Shown one piece after another: positions 22,879 to 24,253 of a stretch of 24,253 bases of DNA. A program made the position numbers and the translations under genes. This DNA is from DASUCS01 sp036275935 (GTDB lineage: Bacteria; Actinomycetota; Acidimicrobiia; Acidimicrobiales; JACDCH01). How positions within the stretch are numbered: position 1 is the stretch's first letter; the number at the start of each line of letters is the position of its first letter. The stretch covers positions 1 through 24,253 of the forward strand of contig DASUCS010000138.1 in NCBI GenBank assembly GCA_036275935.1. Reading direction: 5' to 3'. The notes beneath the pieces are model-generated. The model searched no databases, was not told the origin of the DNA, and worked only from the letters and a program-made list of their open reading frames with translations.

Positions 22879-22904
22879 CAGCCTATTGAAAATTGGGGGG
22901 CCGC

Positions 22905-23948
22905 ATGAGGGACACCGCTGACGACCTCGCGCTGGGCGCGGTCGGCGCGAGCGAGGTGAACGCGGACAACGGAGGACTCCCGGCCGGCCTTCCGATGCCA
23001 CGCGATCTCCATCTGCTGTCCGATCTCGCCAACCGGCCACGCGTCACGCACTTCACGGAGCCTCGGTATCCGTTCCCCGTGCCGAACGGTTGGTTCATCG
23101 TCGCCGAGTCGAGGTCGATCGAACCGGGCGAGGTCCGCGCGCTCTACTACTTCGGCAAGGACCTCGTGCTGTACCGCGCCGCCGACGGCACCCCGCGCGT
23201 GATGGATGCACACTGCCCGCACTTGGGTGCGCACCTCGCGGTCGGCGGCCGCGTCGAGGATGGGTGCGTCCGCTGCCCGTTCCACGGTTGGAAGTTCGAC
23301 GGCGAGTCAGGGGAGTGCGTCGAAATTCCATACGGCGACATGAAGGCGATCCCGACGAAGGCGCACGGTCGCAGCTATCCGACGCTCGAACGCAATCACA
23401 TGATCTGGGCGTGGCATCACGCCAAGGGTGGTGAACCCTTCTACGACGTCCCGAACGTTCCCGAGTTCCACAGCGCCGAGTGGACACCGATCCTGGTGCG
23501 CGATTTCGAGATCCGCGTGTCCTGTCAGGACATGGCGGAGAACAACGTCGACTTCTCGCACTTCCGGTACGTGCACGGAACCGACGCGATCCCCGAAGAC
23601 GAGTTCATCACCGAGGGCACGTACAAGCGTGCCGTCGGCATGGATGGGAACTTCGTGCGCGAGGGCTACGGGCTCGGTCTCGGCGTGTTGCGTGTGAAGG
23701 GTTACGTGACGTTCCTGTCGTCGACGACCCCGATCGACGAGAACAACGTGCACGTGCGTTGGATCTTCACGTCACCGACGGCCAATGGGGACGACGCCGC
23801 GTTGCAGGCGGCGGAGTCCTTCTGCGCGGGTGTGTCGCAGGACATCCCGATCTGGGAGAACAAGGTGTACCGCGACCCGCCGATCATCACGAAGACCGAG
23901 AGGCTCATCCTCGAACACCGATTCTGGTCCGAGCAGTTCTATTCGTAG
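22905..23948 (+). CDS. Rieske [2Fe-2S] oxygenase, KshA/DAF-36-like
   Basis: This 347-residue Rieske non-haem iron oxygenase has cluster ligands C104/H106 in AHCPHLGAHL and C124/H127 in VRCPFHGWKF. The catalytic iron is probably held by H219, H224 (VDFSHFRYVHG) and D313 (SQDIPIWENK), as in 3-ketosteroid 9alpha-hydroxylase KshA. The CPHLGAHLAVGGRV block and the IPYGDMKAIPT segment recall DAF-36/Neverland cholesterol 7-desaturases. A steroid substrate is therefore likely but not fixed. No reductase partner is in the window. ATG 22905 is used, with G-rich sequence just upstream. An in-frame TTG at 22893 is possible. The gene diverges from the TetR regulator across 37 bases, so it is probably its main target. 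Confidence 0.92.
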   Translation: MRDTADDLALGAVGASEVNADNGGLPAGLPMPRDLHLLSDLANRPRVTHFTEPRYPFPVPNGWFIVAESRSIEPGEVRALYYFGKDLVLYRAADGTPRVMDAHCPHLGAHLAVGGRVEDGCVRCPFHGWKFDGESGECVEIPYGDMKAIPTKAHGRSYPTLERNHMIWAWHHAKGGEPFYDVPNVPEFHSAEWTPILVRDFEIRVSCQDMAENNVDFSHFRYVHGTDAIPEDEFITEGTYKRAVGMDGNFVREGYGLGLGVLRVKGYVTFLSSTTPIDENNVHVRWIFTSPTANGDDAALQAAESFCAGVSQDIPIWENKVYRDPPIITKTERLILEHRFWSEQFYS

Positions 23949-23985
23949 TCCCTCCGACGCGCGGCCACGGTGGGCGGCCTGACGC

Positions 23986-24253
23986 TCAGACTTCGAGGGT
24001 CGACCAGTCGTCGCCCCGCATGGGCGGCCACCAGGGCGGAGAGACCGAGTCGTCGATCGACGCCGGCTCGACGGGCCGGTGCTCGTTCGACGCCTGATAC
24101 ACGGCGAACGCGAGCTGAAGGACCTTGATGCCCTGTTCGCCGGACATCTCGGCCGCCGTGCCGTGCACCAGCGCATCGATGAAGTGACGCGCAGAGTCAC
24201 GGAAGCCCGCCATCCAATCGGCCTCGACAGGTATCTCGCGCGTGGTGCCGTCG
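23986..24253 (-). CDS. Gfo/Idh/MocA family oxidoreductase, C-terminal part
   Basis: Only the last 88 or so residues are inside the window. They read as the end of a Gfo/Idh/MocA NAD(P)-dependent oxidoreductase: ARHFIDALVHGTAAEMSGEQ, then IKVLQLAFAVYQAS, with a Trp/Pro-rich tail ending in WWPPMRGDDWSTLEV. The G-x-x-G/S-GEQG-lxvLxLxxAxY pattern is the usual C-terminal helix of this family. The N-terminal Rossmann domain lies beyond the right edge. The stop is 37 bases from the convergent Rieske gene. Substrate class (sugar, inositol or other) cannot be told from this fragment. Confidence 0.8.
   Translation of the reverse strand, partial: DGTTREIPVEADWMAGFRDSARHFIDALVHGTAAEMSGEQGIKVLQLAFAVYQASNEHRPVEPASIDDSVSPPWWPPMRGDDWSTLEV

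Noticed and set aside
1..24253. CRISPR arrays, tRNA or rRNA genes, insertion sequences and prophage genes
   Set aside because: No regular direct repeats, cloverleaf-like sequences, transposase motifs or terminal inverted repeats were seen in reading the window.

Overview
The window is about 24 kb of dense, high-GC DNA with short gaps (none above about 100 bases), many GTG starts and few Shine-Dalgarno sites. This fits an actinobacterium. The Tad pilus genes, the KhtT/KhtU pair and several steroid- or lipid-type oxidation genes together suggest an Acidimicrobiia-like lineage, but that placement is inference. No RNA genes, insertion sequences, CRISPR arrays or integration sites were seen.

Left part, minus strand (1-5008): a Tad (type IVc) pilus assembly operon. 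In reading order it runs from an unknown two-helix membrane protein, across a 97-base gap, to an unknown 392-aa helical protein, a CpaB/RcpC-like protein, the CpaF ATPase and a TadB-like inner-membrane protein cut by the window edge. The last four genes are joined by 4-base GTGA stop/start overlaps. No CpaE-like ATPase lies between CpaB and CpaF.

Middle (5038-14223): mostly catabolic and redox genes. They are an enoyl-CoA hydratase/isomerase, a quinone oxidoreductase-like MDR enzyme, a small glycogen-binding-type domain protein, a coupled CYP142-like P450 and SDR pair, a membrane-anchored protein built of 13-residue repeats, a MOSC-domain protein, a putative SCP2-PhyH fusion dioxygenase, a second SDR, and a nucleoside 2-deoxyribosyltransferase-like protein overlapping a small P-loop kinase.

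Transport and salvage (14237-20644): a three-gene ABC-2 exporter of the COG4586/4587/3694 type, an MTA/SAH-nucleosidase-like enzyme, three small unknown membrane proteins, and a KhtT/KhtU-like K+/H+ antiporter with its regulatory subunit.

Right part (20549-24253): an alpha/beta hydrolase and a duplicated VOC-fold protein diverge around a 16-bp palindrome that looks like a TetR-family operator. A TetR regulator diverges from a Rieske oxygenase whose motifs resemble KshA and DAF-36/Neverland steroid oxygenases. A Gfo/Idh/MocA oxidoreductase is cut by the right edge. The P450, Rieske, SCP2-PhyH, SDR and hydratase genes suggest sterol or isoprenoid degradation, but no substrate can be fixed from sequence alone.

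The points most worth following are the 13-residue repeat protein, the unknown Tad-linked proteins, the SCP2-PhyH fusion, the deoxyribosyltransferase/kinase pair, the operator at 21332-21347, and the recurring GTGA coupling and possible leaderless starts.
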